Positions 24,886 to 34,017 of a stretch of 44,693 nt of DNA are shown here, piece after piece. Each line of letters opens with the position of its first letter. Within the stretch, counting starts at the first letter, position 1. The notes below the pieces were generated by a model. That model was not told where the DNA came from, did not search any database, and saw nothing but the letters and a program-made list of their open reading frames with translations. Source of the stretch: Legionella worsleiensis (lineage in GTDB: Bacteria; Pseudomonadota; Gammaproteobacteria; Legionellales; Legionellaceae); NCBI RefSeq assembly GCF_001467535.1, contig NZ_LNZC01000022.1:92926-137618 (forward strand). Direction: 5' to 3'. A program made the position numbers and the translations under genes.

Positions 24886-25635
24886 ATGTTCTACTTTATT
24901 ATCACCATACCTTTTTTATTAGTTATCTCAAAACTCCTATTAACCAATATACTTGTTCCCCATTTCAAAAAAAAAGAGCAAAAAAAACAGTTAATTCAGA
25001 GGGCTGATTGGTCAAATATAGAGAAAAAGACACTTATTTTGGAGGAACTTTACAAAAAAGTTCATGCGAAATCCTCTTCGATAAGGTATCGATTATTGCA
25101 TTTGATTCAAAATAAAGAGTTTATTTATGGAGAAATCGATTTTTTGTCGTTTTATACCATTCTTGAACGAACCTCTCCTTCTACGAAAGATGTCTTTTAT
25201 GACTTAGGTTCGGGGTCAGGAAAAGCAGTATTGAGTGCCATATTATTTTTTAATGTTAACAAATCTATTGGTATTGAGTTGTTACCTCCTCTGTATGAAC
25301 AATCGAATACACAGCTTGAAAAGGCAATTCAACAATTTCTAAAACATGATGATGAGAAAGAATACCTACTTCAAATGGAGCACGTTCAATTTTTCAACGA
25401 CAGTTTTTTGCATTATGATTTTGGGGATGCAGATATCATCTACGTAGCAGCCACTTGCCTAAGCGATCCCACCTGGAATGAATTAATTTCAAAGATGGCT
25501 GGTCTAAAACCAGGTAGCCGAATTATTGTGACCACTCGAATGATACATCACGATCAATTTGAATCCATTTATCAGGGTGTAGAGTTAATGAGTTGGGGGC
25601 TATGTCCAGTTAGAATATATAAAATCAAACACTAA
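24886..25635 (+). CDS. Dot1-like SAM-dependent methyltransferase, membrane-anchored (transposon cargo)
   Basis: A 249-residue protein. An N-terminal hydrophobic segment (about 1-24) is followed by a Lys-rich stretch. The class I methyltransferase core has motif I VFYDLGSGSGKAVLSA (about 103-118), then SIGIELLPPLYEQ (acidic end of strand 2), FFNDSFLHYDF, and motif IV-like ADIIYVAATCLSDPTWNEL. This order resembles the Dot1 histone-lysine methyltransferase fold (DLGSG, IGIE, GDFL, then the D-x-V-x-N-like strand), found in eukaryotes and in some intracellular bacteria. The substrate could be protein. It ends 11 bp inside the convergent DUF1189 gene. Confidence 0.75.
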   Translation: MFYFIITIPFLLVISKLLLTNILVPHFKKKEQKKQLIQRADWSNIEKKTLILEELYKKVHAKSSSIRYRLLHLIQNKEFIYGEIDFLSFYTILERTSPSTKDVFYDLGSGSGKAVLSAILFFNVNKSIGIELLPPLYEQSNTQLEKAIQQFLKHDDEKEYLLQMEHVQFFNDSFLHYDFGDADIIYVAATCLSDPTWNELISKMAGLKPGSRIIVTTRMIHHDQFESIYQGVELMSWGLCPVRIYKIKH

Positions 25636-26476
25636 ACCGTTTGGCTGAATACAGCCCATAGGAAGTATAACTGAGAATGAGTACTCCATAAACCAAAGCC
25701 ATTCCCGGTACAGCGAAATTACCACCTCGCATAAGAAAGAATAGCACCAAGGTAGGAGTTGCAGCTACAGCCAACAGACGGCATGAGGCTTTAAATGGGA
25801 GTTTAAAGCCGAAAAAAATATCAGAGTACAGCTGCACCAATGCGGACATTAGGAGTAAAATAATCCCAAAAACACCAAAATAAAATAAAGTCACGCAGGG
25901 AAAGACAAGGATTTGCATCAGCGTATTTAATCTGGAAATCCCAGAGGAATGAAGCCACTCAGTGCCAGAGAATAACCCATTCAGCCCTTTGTCAAAAGTG
26001 CGGGTATAAATAGGGTTGCCAATGGCATTTTTAACCAAACCTAAAAACTGCTTATAACTAGGTGGTCTGAAGTCAATTTTATTTTTGGTAATTAAAACCG
26101 TGAGTTGAGGGTATGCCTGATTCATTTCAGACACGGTTCCCGTCGTGTCTATTATTGAGACCACTTCTCCTTTGTTGTTTTTTATTAAATAGGGCATGGG
26201 TTGATTGTAAGTGATCTCACCATTTTGTATGGTCAGTAAAGGAAGCACTTGGATGGGGAATAGAATTTCCTCCTGAAAAAAATGATTGAATGCTACGATC
26301 ACCCGCCCAGATAAAGGAATTGCTCCCAAAATAATGAGGAATAAAAGGTACCCAATTCCCAAACCGTGCCAACGCTTCACTACATCAGCATATAAAACAG
26401 AAGAATAGAACGAAGCGTAAAGGGCTTTACTATATTGTGATATAGTAGAAAACCAACGATATAATCTATCGTACAT
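25625..26476 (-). CDS. DUF1189 family integral membrane protein (transposon cargo)
   Basis: A 283-residue protein from the ATG at 26476, which has the ribosome site AGAGG; a longer in-frame start exists. Several transmembrane helices: one near residues 35-60 (LLFLIILGAIPLSGRVIVAF) and three or four in the C-terminal half (FPCVTLFYFGVFGIILLLMS and following). Between them lies a soluble loop of about 100 residues with a Gln-Pro-Met-Pro-Tyr turn. The pattern and the phrase YNQPMPYLI match DUF1189, a family of unknown function. It is an odd cargo for a Tn3-family transposon. Confidence 0.8.
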   Translation of the reverse strand: MYDRLYRWFSTISQYSKALYASFYSSVLYADVVKRWHGLGIGYLLFLIILGAIPLSGRVIVAFNHFFQEEILFPIQVLPLLTIQNGEITYNQPMPYLIKNNKGEVVSIIDTTGTVSEMNQAYPQLTVLITKNKIDFRPPSYKQFLGLVKNAIGNPIYTRTFDKGLNGLFSGTEWLHSSGISRLNTLMQILVFPCVTLFYFGVFGIILLLMSALVQLYSDIFFGFKLPFKASCRLLAVAATPTLVLFFLMRGGNFAVPGMALVYGVLILSYTSYGLYSAKRFSV

Positions 26477-26564
26477 TAGTACCTCTTCGGGGATATTATC
26501 ATTAGGTGGATTTTCCCGAATAACCAAATCAATATGTGATATTTATTTCCTAGAAATTGAAGTG

Positions 26565-27149
26565 TCAACTTTTTTCTCCCACAGGAACATTTCGAGATCG
26601 TAAGTACAGATACAGCTTAGTTTTAGAAATATCCAACTGTTCAGAAATTTTTTTAACAGGGATGGTTCCATTTTTATAAAGAGCTTCAGCAATAGTCGCT
26701 TTTTCCATTGCTGATTTTGACATGCCTTTGGGTCTTCCACCTTTTCTTCCTCGAGCTCGAGCTGATTTCAACCCTGCTTGTGTCCGCTCACGGATTAATT
26801 CACGTTCAAACTCTGCTAATGATGCAAAAATCCCAAAAACTAATCTACCCTGTGCAGTAGTGGTATCAATAGGGTCATTGAGACTAATCAATCCAACTTT
26901 TTTCTCGATTAATTTTGTTGTTAGGTGAATTAAATGAGCAAGATTTCTACCAAGCCTATCTAATTTCCAAATAACTAAAGTATCACCTTCACGAAGGTTT
27001 CGCACAATTTCATCAAGAACAGGTCTCGCTGTTTTTGCTCCACTAGCAATTTCCTCATGAATTTGATCACAACCTGCTTTTTTTAATGCATCAACTTGCA
27101 TGGACAAAGATTGCTCTTTGGTTGAGACGCGCGCATATCCTATTTTCAT
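26565..27149 (-). CDS. tnpR: Serine resolvase/invertase of the Tn3-family transposon
   Basis: A 194-residue small serine recombinase. The catalytic Ser9 lies in IGYARVST, followed by the conserved RxxLDEIVRNLREGDTLVIWKLDRLGRN block, the dimer helix with EFERELIRERTQ, and a C-terminal helix-turn-helix DNA-binding domain after KGGRPKG. It resolves cointegrates made by TnpA through the res site, expected in the 140-bp gap between tnpR and tnpA. It also resembles DNA invertases. Transcribed divergently from tnpA. Confidence 0.92.
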   Translation of the reverse strand: MKIGYARVSTKEQSLSMQVDALKKAGCDQIHEEIASGAKTARPVLDEIVRNLREGDTLVIWKLDRLGRNLAHLIHLTTKLIEKKVGLISLNDPIDTTTAQGRLVFGIFASLAEFERELIRERTQAGLKSARARGRKGGRPKGMSKSAMEKATIAEALYKNGTIPVKKISEQLDISKTKLYLYLRSRNVPVGEKS

Positions 27150-27297
27150 ACAGTTTAGTCCATTTTACTAACTAAAAAACGATATATTGAACCAAGATTT
27201 ACTGAACCGCTTTATCTTACCAAAAATAGGCGTACAATGCGATTTTTTTTGACTGAGAAATCAGTCCAGCCAAACCCTCGTTTTTTTGAACCACCCT
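27150..27297. promoter_or_regulatory. tnpR-tnpA intergenic region, expected res site
   Basis: A divergent gap of about 150 bp, rich in A/T. It includes the inverted repeat GACTGA-GAAA-TCAGTC (27250-27265 region). In Tn3-family elements with divergent tnpR and tnpA, the resolvase binds its res site here. The sub-sites were not individually assigned. Confidence 0.5.
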
Positions 27298-30200
27298 ATG
27301 ACAAAGAAAAATCGGTTGCAATTACTTACCGAGCCAGAAATTGAAGATTTTTATGCACGTCCTAATTTTAATTCCGGTGAACGTGAACTTTATTTTGCAA
27401 TGAATTCACAAGAGATGAGTGCGTTGCGTCAATATTCAGCAACAAAGACCCAAATTGCCTTTAGGCTGCAGCTTGCTTACTTTAAAGCCAAGCAGAAATT
27501 TTTTGAATTCACTTTCGTTGAAGTGCATGATGACGTGGCCTATCTCATTGCAAAATATTATAAAAATGCAAAAGCCAAGTTACCAAGCAGCATCACACGT
27601 CAAACCCTTAACCAACAAAAACAAGACATTCTAAACTTATTTGATTATCAAGACTGGTCGCTAAAACAAAATGCCTTGGTTGAATCCCATCTCTGCGAAT
27701 TATTACGTTATTACCCAAAAGGCAATGATACATTTAGGCAGTTGTTGGTATATTTTGAAAATCAGAAAATACTGCTCCCGTCTTACCGTACTTTACAAGA
27801 TCTGTTTACACGAGCATTTTCCAGAGAAAGTGAACGAATTGGCAAGCTGATTCAGCTAATACCACAGGAACAACAAGAAAAACTGTCAAATCTGATCAAG
27901 CGTGAAGAAGGAAGCACCAAATTCAATGTCATTCGTGCAGATCAGAAGAGCTTTAAGTATAATCCTATCAAGGAAGAAGTAGCCAAGGCAGTCGAGCTCC
28001 TCGACTTATATGTATTTGCAAAGGAGTTTTTACCCTCGCTACAAATATCCAAAAATGCGATTCGTTATTATTCCGATTTGGCAGAGCAGTATGCCGCATC
28101 CAGATTACGTCGAGTCAATAAAACACAACAGTATTTACAGGCATTGTGTTTTATTTACCATCGCTATCAGCAAATCATGGATAATTTGATCACTAGCTTT
28201 ATGTTTCATATTAGAGGCATCATGTCAGATGCTAAAAAATATGCTGAAAAAGCACGAGCGGAATACAATACCAATTTGACTGTTGATATTCCAAAGTTGG
28301 CAAAATTTATGAAGTGGTTCCCCAGCCGTAAATATGGCATGGGGCATGAAGAATTAAATCGGGAGGCCTATAACATTTTGCCCGAAAAGCAATTTCCGAT
28401 CATTGCAGACTATTTAATGGGAAGCAGGTTTGATGCAAAAGCTGCCAAGCGAGATTTTTATCTGGAGCAGTCTCGTTTATTTGCGACCGGTATTACTTCA
28501 TGTTTCATTTGAATACTATAAAGCAGATGCCGATGTCATGGCATTTATCAAACACATGAAAAATCATTATGGTCGCCGGAAAAAAGGACCGGCATCCTTT
28601 AAATTACCTCAAGAGCTGGAAGACAGGATTTCAGAAACCGCCTTGCCTTATTTGAAGAAAACCGCGAACGATGAACAAATCGATCCGCATTTGTTTGAGT
28701 TTTTTGTATATCAAAAAATGTATCACCGTTTAGATAAAAATTTGCTCTGTTGTAACGATAGCGTGACCTATTGTGATGTTGATCATGATTTGGTGGCAGA
28801 ATCAGTGGTTGATGATGCTGAAAAAATTGCCAATGAATTTGGCTATAAAAAAATACCTGTTTATTGCGATGAACGTTTAGATGAAGTTCTGGATGAATTA
28901 GACCGTGCATGGGAGAGAACAACCAGTCGAATTAATCGTGGCGAAAATCAGTCCTTCAAAATTAAAGAAACGAAATCGGGTGAACAAGATTGGAGCCTTG
29001 GGTATGATGGTGTTGAAAAACTGGAAGATAGCTTTTTTAAAACATTACCCCAGGTAGAAATTCCGGATATCATGATGCACATGGGGGATCGTACCAACAT
29101 GTGGGACGTGTTTACCCACATGAAGTCACGGTACAATGTAAAAATAAAGCCACCTAAAACTGCGGTAAATGCTTGTATTCTAGCCGATGCCTTCGGTATT
29201 AGTACTGAAAAAATGGCTGAAATGTCGGATATGAATTTCAACCTTTTACGCTCAACTCATCAGGATTACATTCGTGTCGATACAATGTGTGCGTCAAATG
29301 ACAATGCAGGTAATCTTGTGCATGGGTTGCCTATTTTCAAATTGTGGGATCTTATCGACAATAAAACATTGGGGGATGGTGACGGGCAGAAGATGCCAAC
29401 CAGCGAAAGTACCATTCAATCGCGGTATTCAAAAAAATACCTTGGGAAGGCGCCCGGAATTTCTGTATATACATTGATCGCAAACTTTATCGCAGTTAAT
29501 GCCAAGAACATTGGATTGAATGAATATGAAGGCCATTCACTCTATGATCTTATCAATGGCAATAAAACAGACATCAATATTGATATGGTAACAGGGGATA
29601 ATCATTCGCTGAATCAATTGAATTTTGTCATATTGGACTCCATAGATGTTGAATATGTACCAAGCATCAAGGACATCAAAGAAGCAGCTCGAAACCTACT
29701 CTCCATTAAACCGGTTGCTGAATATAAGGGTATGATTTGTCCGAGTGGTGTTGTTAATGCATCATTAATTCGATCACAAAAACGCGGAATTTTGCGTATA
29801 CTCCTGTCTTTATTATTGCAAGAGAATACTCAAAGCACAATCGTCAAAAAAATTAATTCTTCTGCGCGCTATTCAGAGTTGAAAAAAGCACTATTTGAAT
29901 ATAACAAGCTTTTGAAAAGCATTCATGTTCTCAATTTGATTGATAACGTGGCACTGAGGAAAGCCATACGCACAGCACGAAATCGCACTGAAGCATACCA
30001 TCAACTGCAAGGCCTCATTAGAAAAATATATCGCGGCGTTTTTAAAGGAAAGAAAATCGTCCACAACCGTATCAGTGCTCATGCTGTAAGACTGGTTGCG
30101 AATTGCATCATTGCATATAACAGTATTATTTTGAACATTGTGTATGAACAAATGCTCGCCGAGGGTGTAAGTCAGGAGCTTATTAATAACTTTGCCCGGA

Positions 30201-30334
30201 TTTCACCGATTGCATGGGCGCATATTGCCTTTACAGGCAAGTACAATTTTAAAAAGAGCAACGGTGAAATTGACATAAAAGCGATGGTGAATGCGTTTGA
30301 AAAACATTTAAAACAACATTTTTGGAAGGTTTAA
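27298..30334 (+). pseudogene. tnpA: Tn3-family transposase TnpA, frameshifted
   Basis: About 1,010 codons in two overlapping frames: the first part from the ATG at 27298 to a stop at 28512, the second in the +1 frame, open from 28430 to 30334. Homology runs continuously across the join at about 28465-28490. The N-terminal part has the DNA-binding start (LLTEPEIEDFYARPNF). The C-terminal part holds DGQKMPTSESTIQSRYSKKY, TGDNHSLNQ and the E in RNRTEAYHQLQ, consistent with the DDE transposase core. Total length is normal for TnpA. The element is probably no longer self-transposing unless ribosomes shift here. The stop lies within the right inverted repeat. Confidence 0.88.
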
Positions 30335-30374
30335 TTCAGAATTAACACTTTTGGTGGTTATTCCACACGACCCC
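30331..30374 (-). repeat. Right terminal inverted repeat of the Tn3-family transposon
   Basis: The complement of the left end (22240-22283), with one mismatch. It overlaps the tnpA stop and supplies the last codons of the truncated MFS gene. Confidence 0.92.
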
Positions 30375-31220
30375 TACTAATGAAATTATGTTAGACATTA
30401 TAATTTCATGGTCATGGAAGTTACCATACAAATGAGCTTGCATGGGGCCGTAGATGTAGATCTGAAAGGTTGTAGTTACACCTAGGCAGCTTAAAATAAA
30501 TACGTAAAGAGACTGTGTTTTATTGTTTCTTATATAAATCATGGATTCTGAGAGTAAACTCTTAAATTTAGGTTTTGGTCTATCAGCGTAATACATGATG
30601 TACTCCATGCTCTCTGGAATACACAACCTGATATATAATCCAATGGAAGAACCTAATAATGCTAGAACAAAGGGCACTCGCCAGATCAGCCAATCGTGCT
30701 CAGGATAGTTATTGGTAAAATACGTTACAATAAGAGCTACCAACGAGGCTACTAACATCCCTGACATAGCACCGAAGGAAGCCCAGCTTCCTGAGTAGCC
30801 TTTTTTTGATTCTTCTGCATTTTCAATCAGATAAGTTGAAGAATTTAAATATTCTGCACCACAAGAAAAGCTCTGAATAACTCTTAACACTAATAAGGTA
30901 ATAACAGAAAATGTGCCTATGGTGCTATGAGGAGGGATAAACCCGATAAGGGTTGTTGATACACCCATAGAGAGAATTGAACCTGCAAGAATAATTTTTC
31001 TACCATAAATATCAGATAGTAAACCCATTATCATAGCCCCTATAGGCCTGGCTAAGTATCCAGCAAAGAAAGTAAGAAATACTAGAAATAAACCTTTTGA
31101 AGCATCTCCAATCAAGTATTTGGCAAAGTAAACTGAGAGTAGGCCACAAATAGCTATATCAAAAGACTCTATTAAATTACCTAAAGTGCCAGCCAGTATG
31201 ATTCGGGTTTGATGCTTCAT
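30342..31220 (-). pseudogene. MFS transporter (ProP-like) truncated by the transposon
   Basis: About 280 native residues of a 12-helix major facilitator transporter of the metabolite:proton symporter type, near 430 residues when intact. Visible: an N-terminal helix with NLIESFDIAICG, GLLSDIYGRKIIL (the MFS loop 2-3 signature), and about eight helices. After LVG it continues into the inverted repeat and stops. It starts 4 bases after the peptide deformylase stop, so it was the last gene of an operon with the regulator, sensor-like protein and deformylase. Probably non-functional. Confidence 0.87.
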
Positions 31221-31224
31221 GCGA

Positions 31225-31743
31225 TTATCCTTTATTTTGCATTGCCGATAGGGTGGTAAGTGAATCTTGATCTTCCACTCGGTCTAAAAATAAAAATCCA
31301 TCCAGGTGATCAATTTCATGCTGAAGGATACGCGCTTCTAAGCCAGAAGCTTTTTTCGTAATTCTATTCCCATCTATATCAAAGCCAGAATATTCAATCT
31401 CCATAGCTCTTGGAACCTCGCCCATTATTTCGCCGCAATTAAGGCAGCCCTCGTGACCAGTTTGAATTTCCTTGGATAGGATCTTTAAGGAAGGATTAAT
31501 TAAAGCTGTATCAGGAATGGGATATTCAGGTTTTCTCCGTTTGGTATATTCAGTACTAAATACAATAACTCGTTTACTGATTCCAATTTGGGGGGCTGCA
31601 ACGCCCACAGCGCCCTTGTCAGCCATAATGCCGAACATGGTCTTAATTAACTCTTTTAACCAGCTGCTACCAAATTCTGATTCAGCGATTGGCTCTGCGG
31701 TTTGTCTTAAAATGGGATCGTCCTTATCCAGGAGTGTGTTCAT
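31225..31743 (-). CDS. def: Peptide deformylase, accessory copy
   Basis: A 172-residue metalloenzyme that removes the formyl group from new proteins. All three motifs are present: GVAAPQIG (47-54), EGCLNCG with metal-ligand C100 (canonical copies read EGCLS), and QHEIDHLDG with H142, E143, H146. The operon context is unusual: a transcription regulator, a sensor-like protein and an MFS transporter, not fmt as for the housekeeping copy. This suggests a regulated extra deformylase, possibly tied to resistance against a deformylase inhibitor, or deformylation of a special substrate. The start overlaps the upstream gene by 20 bp. Confidence 0.92.
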   Translation of the reverse strand: MNTLLDKDDPILRQTAEPIAESEFGSSWLKELIKTMFGIMADKGAVGVAAPQIGISKRVIVFSTEYTKRRKPEYPIPDTALINPSLKILSKEIQTGHEGCLNCGEIMGEVPRAMEIEYSGFDIDGNRITKKASGLEARILQHEIDHLDGFLFLDRVEDQDSLTTLSAMQNKG

Positions 31744-32338
31744 AGGTCACCTGATTGTTAATGATTAATTTCAGTTTTGGTTTGGCTATTGTGTACGACT
31801 GTTTGTCAGGAAAAGTTAAATAGTCTTGAATTTGCCTTAATGCGTACTTCCCCATAGCCAGTAATTTTTCGCAATGGATTGACGTTTTATTCTGAATGTA
31901 CGGATTTATCCGTTTTAATCCGAAAGAGAAGATAGCTTTATAAGAACCGTATTCAGCCGGAATAGAAATGCCTGTAATGAGTCCAGGCTCTATTTGCTTA
32001 TATTGTTTTATTAGGCCAGTACATCCCGTATGAGGAAGTTCACTCCATAGTTTATGCATATCTTGGTTAAAAAAGCTGGATTGATAGCAACCATCGAACA
32101 ACCAGAGGTTCTTCTCGATTAAATTCTGTTCTATAGATGGATTAGAGGACAGAAAAAAAATTTGCCCTGTTTGGTTGATAAGAGCGATAGAAATATAGTC
32201 TGTCTCTACTTGTCCTAGTACATCAGAGAACACCTTGCGCATGGTGGCAAAGTGTTCAAAGAGAAATTCTTTGGCTTTGGGGTGAAGCGTTACTTCCACA
32301 GCTGTTACATCCTTATTTACAAACTTCTTAAACTGCAT
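31724..32338 (-). CDS. Sensor-like protein of unknown family, in operon with XRE regulator
   Basis: A 204-residue protein from the ATG at 32338, which overlaps the end of the regulator gene by 11 bp; upstream in-frame codons lie inside that gene. It has no HTH or transmembrane segment. Alternating strand and helix segments (for example DYISIALINQTGQIFFLSSN, then GLITGISIPAEYGSYKAIFS) look like a PAS/GAF or autoinducer-binding type ligand domain. The coupled regulator and downstream deformylase suggest it senses a signal for this operon. Inferred from context. Confidence 0.55.
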   Translation of the reverse strand: MQFKKFVNKDVTAVEVTLHPKAKEFLFEHFATMRKVFSDVLGQVETDYISIALINQTGQIFFLSSNPSIEQNLIEKNLWLFDGCYQSSFFNQDMHKLWSELPHTGCTGLIKQYKQIEPGLITGISIPAEYGSYKAIFSFGLKRINPYIQNKTSIHCEKLLAMGKYALRQIQDYLTFPDKQSYTIAKPKLKLIINNQVTYEHTPG

Positions 32339-32819
32339 GACTATGCTTTTTTCTCTTTTCTTCATAGGAAGAAATAGAACCAAGAGCCAAGTCAATGATT
32401 TTTAGTAAATTATTCTCCGAAGTGTCAATTGCTTTGACTTCTTTGATCAATCCTAACACAAAATCGGCGTAATCGTCATTACTCACATGAGATACGGGAT
32501 ATAAGTGATGACTGTGTTTCAAGATGTAATGAAGTAATTTTTCATCTACTTGATTTTCTTTAGATACCTTCTTATCGTCTTCGCCGAAAAGTAACCAGCC
32601 AGGCTTGACAGTAAGGTGCGATGCTAATTGTTTGACTTTTTCATAATCGGGTAAAGCATCCCCTCGTATATAACGACGACAAATTTGTTCAGAAGCACCA
32701 GTAAACTCAGCCAGAGTTTTAATACAGATCCCATTGGGAGAACGTGAGGCAGTATATCCTTTATCTTTGAGGGTTTTAATCAAGCGGTTAGCAAACGATT
32801 TATATAATCCCTTACTCAT
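32328..32819 (-). CDS. XRE-family transcriptional regulator
   Basis: A 163-residue protein. Start chosen at the ATG 32819 (MSKGLYKSFANRL) with ribosome site AAGGAT; a longer start is weak. An N-terminal helix-turn-helix of the lambda-repressor kind (about 5-70: LAEFTGASEQICRRYIRGDALPDYEKVKQLASHL) is followed by a helical C-terminal region of unknown role. The gene leads the sensor/deformylase/MFS operon. Upstream are inverted ACGATAT repeats, probably its own operator. Confidence 0.85.
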   Translation of the reverse strand: MSKGLYKSFANRLIKTLKDKGYTASRSPNGICIKTLAEFTGASEQICRRYIRGDALPDYEKVKQLASHLTVKPGWLLFGEDDKKVSKENQVDEKLLHYILKHSHHLYPVSHVSNDDYADFVLGLIKEVKAIDTSENNLLKIIDLALGSISSYEEKRKKHSHAV

Positions 32820-32865
32820 AAAATTATCCTTGTAATCGAACGTCGTAAAAAAATTATCATATAAA

Positions 32866-32942
32866 ACGATATCATTCAATATCATATCGTATCTTAATTT
32901 AAATTTCATAAAAACACCTATTGATAATAAAATTAATATCGT
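32866..32942. promoter_or_regulatory. Candidate operator: three ACGATAT/ATATCGT motifs
   Basis: ACGATAT at 32866-32872, its complement ATATCGT at 32884-32890, and another ATATCGT at 32936-32942, all between the divergent XRE gene and the AlpA module. Inverted copies 18 bp apart suit a dimeric XRE repressor controlling both sides. Confidence 0.55.
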
Positions 32943-33026
32943 TTTAATATTGGTTTCGTCAAATGATGTTAAATGTTAATTTGACGTGAATTGAACTTTA
33001 GTACATGTTTTACAGGAGTATGTCGC

Positions 33027-33293
33027 ATGTTTCATGATCAAAAGATCACCATCTATAAAGGGATCATTCAGTATTTACTGTATTCCACCAACTATTCTCT
33101 ACAACGAATTGCCAACTTATCAAACTCATCAGTGGCCCATTTGCAATTGATCCATCAATACAGTCGATTGCCCAAAGAAAGCAAAGTTGAATTAAATTTA
33201 TTGAAGTTGTTTATCACGGTAATTGATATGGAAATTAAAGGCGAGTGGAAAGGTAAAGCGTTTTATTCTGCCGAATGTTATTTAGGGGATTAG
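33027..33293 (+). CDS. Small hypothetical protein upstream of AlpA-like gene
   Basis: An 88-residue protein. The ATG at 33027 has the ribosome site AGGAG; an upstream TTG frame is rejected. Helical, with a possible helix-turn-helix (YSLQRIANLSNSSVAHLQLIH). It overlaps or abuts the AlpA gene by position (stop at 33293, next ATG at 33296), so it may be its partner in controlling integration or excision. Not recognised further. Confidence 0.65.
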   Translation: MFHDQKITIYKGIIQYLLYSTNYSLQRIANLSNSSVAHLQLIHQYSRLPKESKVELNLLKLFITVIDMEIKGEWKGKAFYSAECYLGD

Positions 33294-33295
33294 AC

Positions 33296-33499
33296 ATGCA
33301 TAGGCTTGAGAATGAAATACCAAAACAAATTTTATTTATTACTGATTTAGAAGTGCTTATTGGGCGTAATCGACTAACGTTAAGACGTTGGTGGTCTGAC
33401 GGCAAATTTCCTAAACCTGTTAAATTAAATGGAACCACCTTGGCTTGGCATAAAGAGACAATCAATCAGTGGATTCAACAGAATATGCAGTTGGTATAA
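33296..33499 (+). CDS. AlpA-family excisionase/transcription regulator
   Basis: A 67-residue MerR-like winged helix protein: FITDLEVLIGRNRLTLRRWWSDGKFPKPVKLNGTTLAWHKETINQWI. The pattern of a recognition helix (LTLRRWW), wing (KFPKPVKL) and final W-x-x-x-x-x-x-W helix is typical of AlpA/excisionase proteins of P4-like elements, which activate or direct excision by the element's integrase. The P4-type integrase of the island lies about 1 kb away. Confidence 0.88.
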   Translation: MHRLENEIPKQILFITDLEVLIGRNRLTLRRWWSDGKFPKPVKLNGTTLAWHKETINQWIQQNMQLV

Positions 33500-33541
33500 T
33501 TAAGATGAAGCCCATAGTCTATATGGGCTTTAATTATGCAG

Positions 33542-34006
33542 TTAAGCACATAGATTGATATGAATTGGCTTTAGTTTACTGTCTCGTGCCTGGAAAAAAA
33601 TTTTACTTTTTTGGAAGGCATTATAAAAATTAGCTTGTTGGTTTTTAGTTTGGGCTTGTGTTTTTTCAATGATAAATAAACGTAATACTATTTCTGTATT
33701 TTCGTTCATAGAAGTGGCTTCATTTCCTTTTTTTTCCCATTTGTTAACAGCGGCATGAGATTCATGAACAACTTTTTCACCAAACTCTCTTAGTGGCATA
33801 GAAAAATAAGAGCGAATAAATTTCACCTGATTTCCAGTGAGTCTACATTCTTGTGTCGCCAATTTTTTAATGACTTCATCTGCCACTTTCTCCACATCGA
33901 TCTTGGGAAGCCATTCATTGTTGTAACGGATCATTTCCACATTTTCTAATTCTATAGGAAATCCAAGTCCTTCATAGAGGAAAAGGGGTTCAATTCTGGT
34001 TTCCAT
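33542..34006 (-). CDS. MqsA-like HTH antitoxin
   Basis: A 154-residue protein. The N-terminal third lacks the zinc Cys of classical MqsA. The middle holds an XRE-type helix-turn-helix (LTGNQVKFIRSYFSMPLREFGEKVVHESHAAVNKWEKKG), the signature of MqsA/HigA-type antitoxins. It is downstream of the DUF4258 gene with a 12-bp gap. Toxin first, antitoxin second is the MqsRA order. It likely binds the palindrome at 34391-34409. Confidence 0.8.
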   Translation of the reverse strand: METRIEPLFLYEGLGFPIELENVEMIRYNNEWLPKIDVEKVADEVIKKLATQECRLTGNQVKFIRSYFSMPLREFGEKVVHESHAAVNKWEKKGNEATSMNENTEIVLRLFIIEKTQAQTKNQQANFYNAFQKSKIFFQARDSKLKPIHINLCA

Positions 34007-34017
34007 AGTACTTCCTC

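Larger units (their letters stand above)
22240..30374. mobile_element. Tn3-family transposon with four cargo genes
   Basis: An 8,135-bp element bounded by inverted repeats of about 44 bp: left 22240-22283, right 30331-30374. Both begin GGGGTCGTGTGGAATAACCA reading inward and differ at one position. It contains a serine resolvase (26565-27149) and a divergent Tn3-type transposase (27298-30334, frameshifted). The cargo is a P-loop protein, a hydrophilic Cys-motif protein, a Dot1-like methyltransferase and a DUF1189 membrane protein. The flanking 5-mers (TTGTA left, TACTA right) do not form a target duplication. Each end sits in the 5' part of a different gene. Confidence 0.9.

Noticed and set aside
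22235..30379. A 5-bp target duplication flanking the Tn3-family transposon
   Set aside because: The flanks are TTGTA and TACTA, not a direct repeat.
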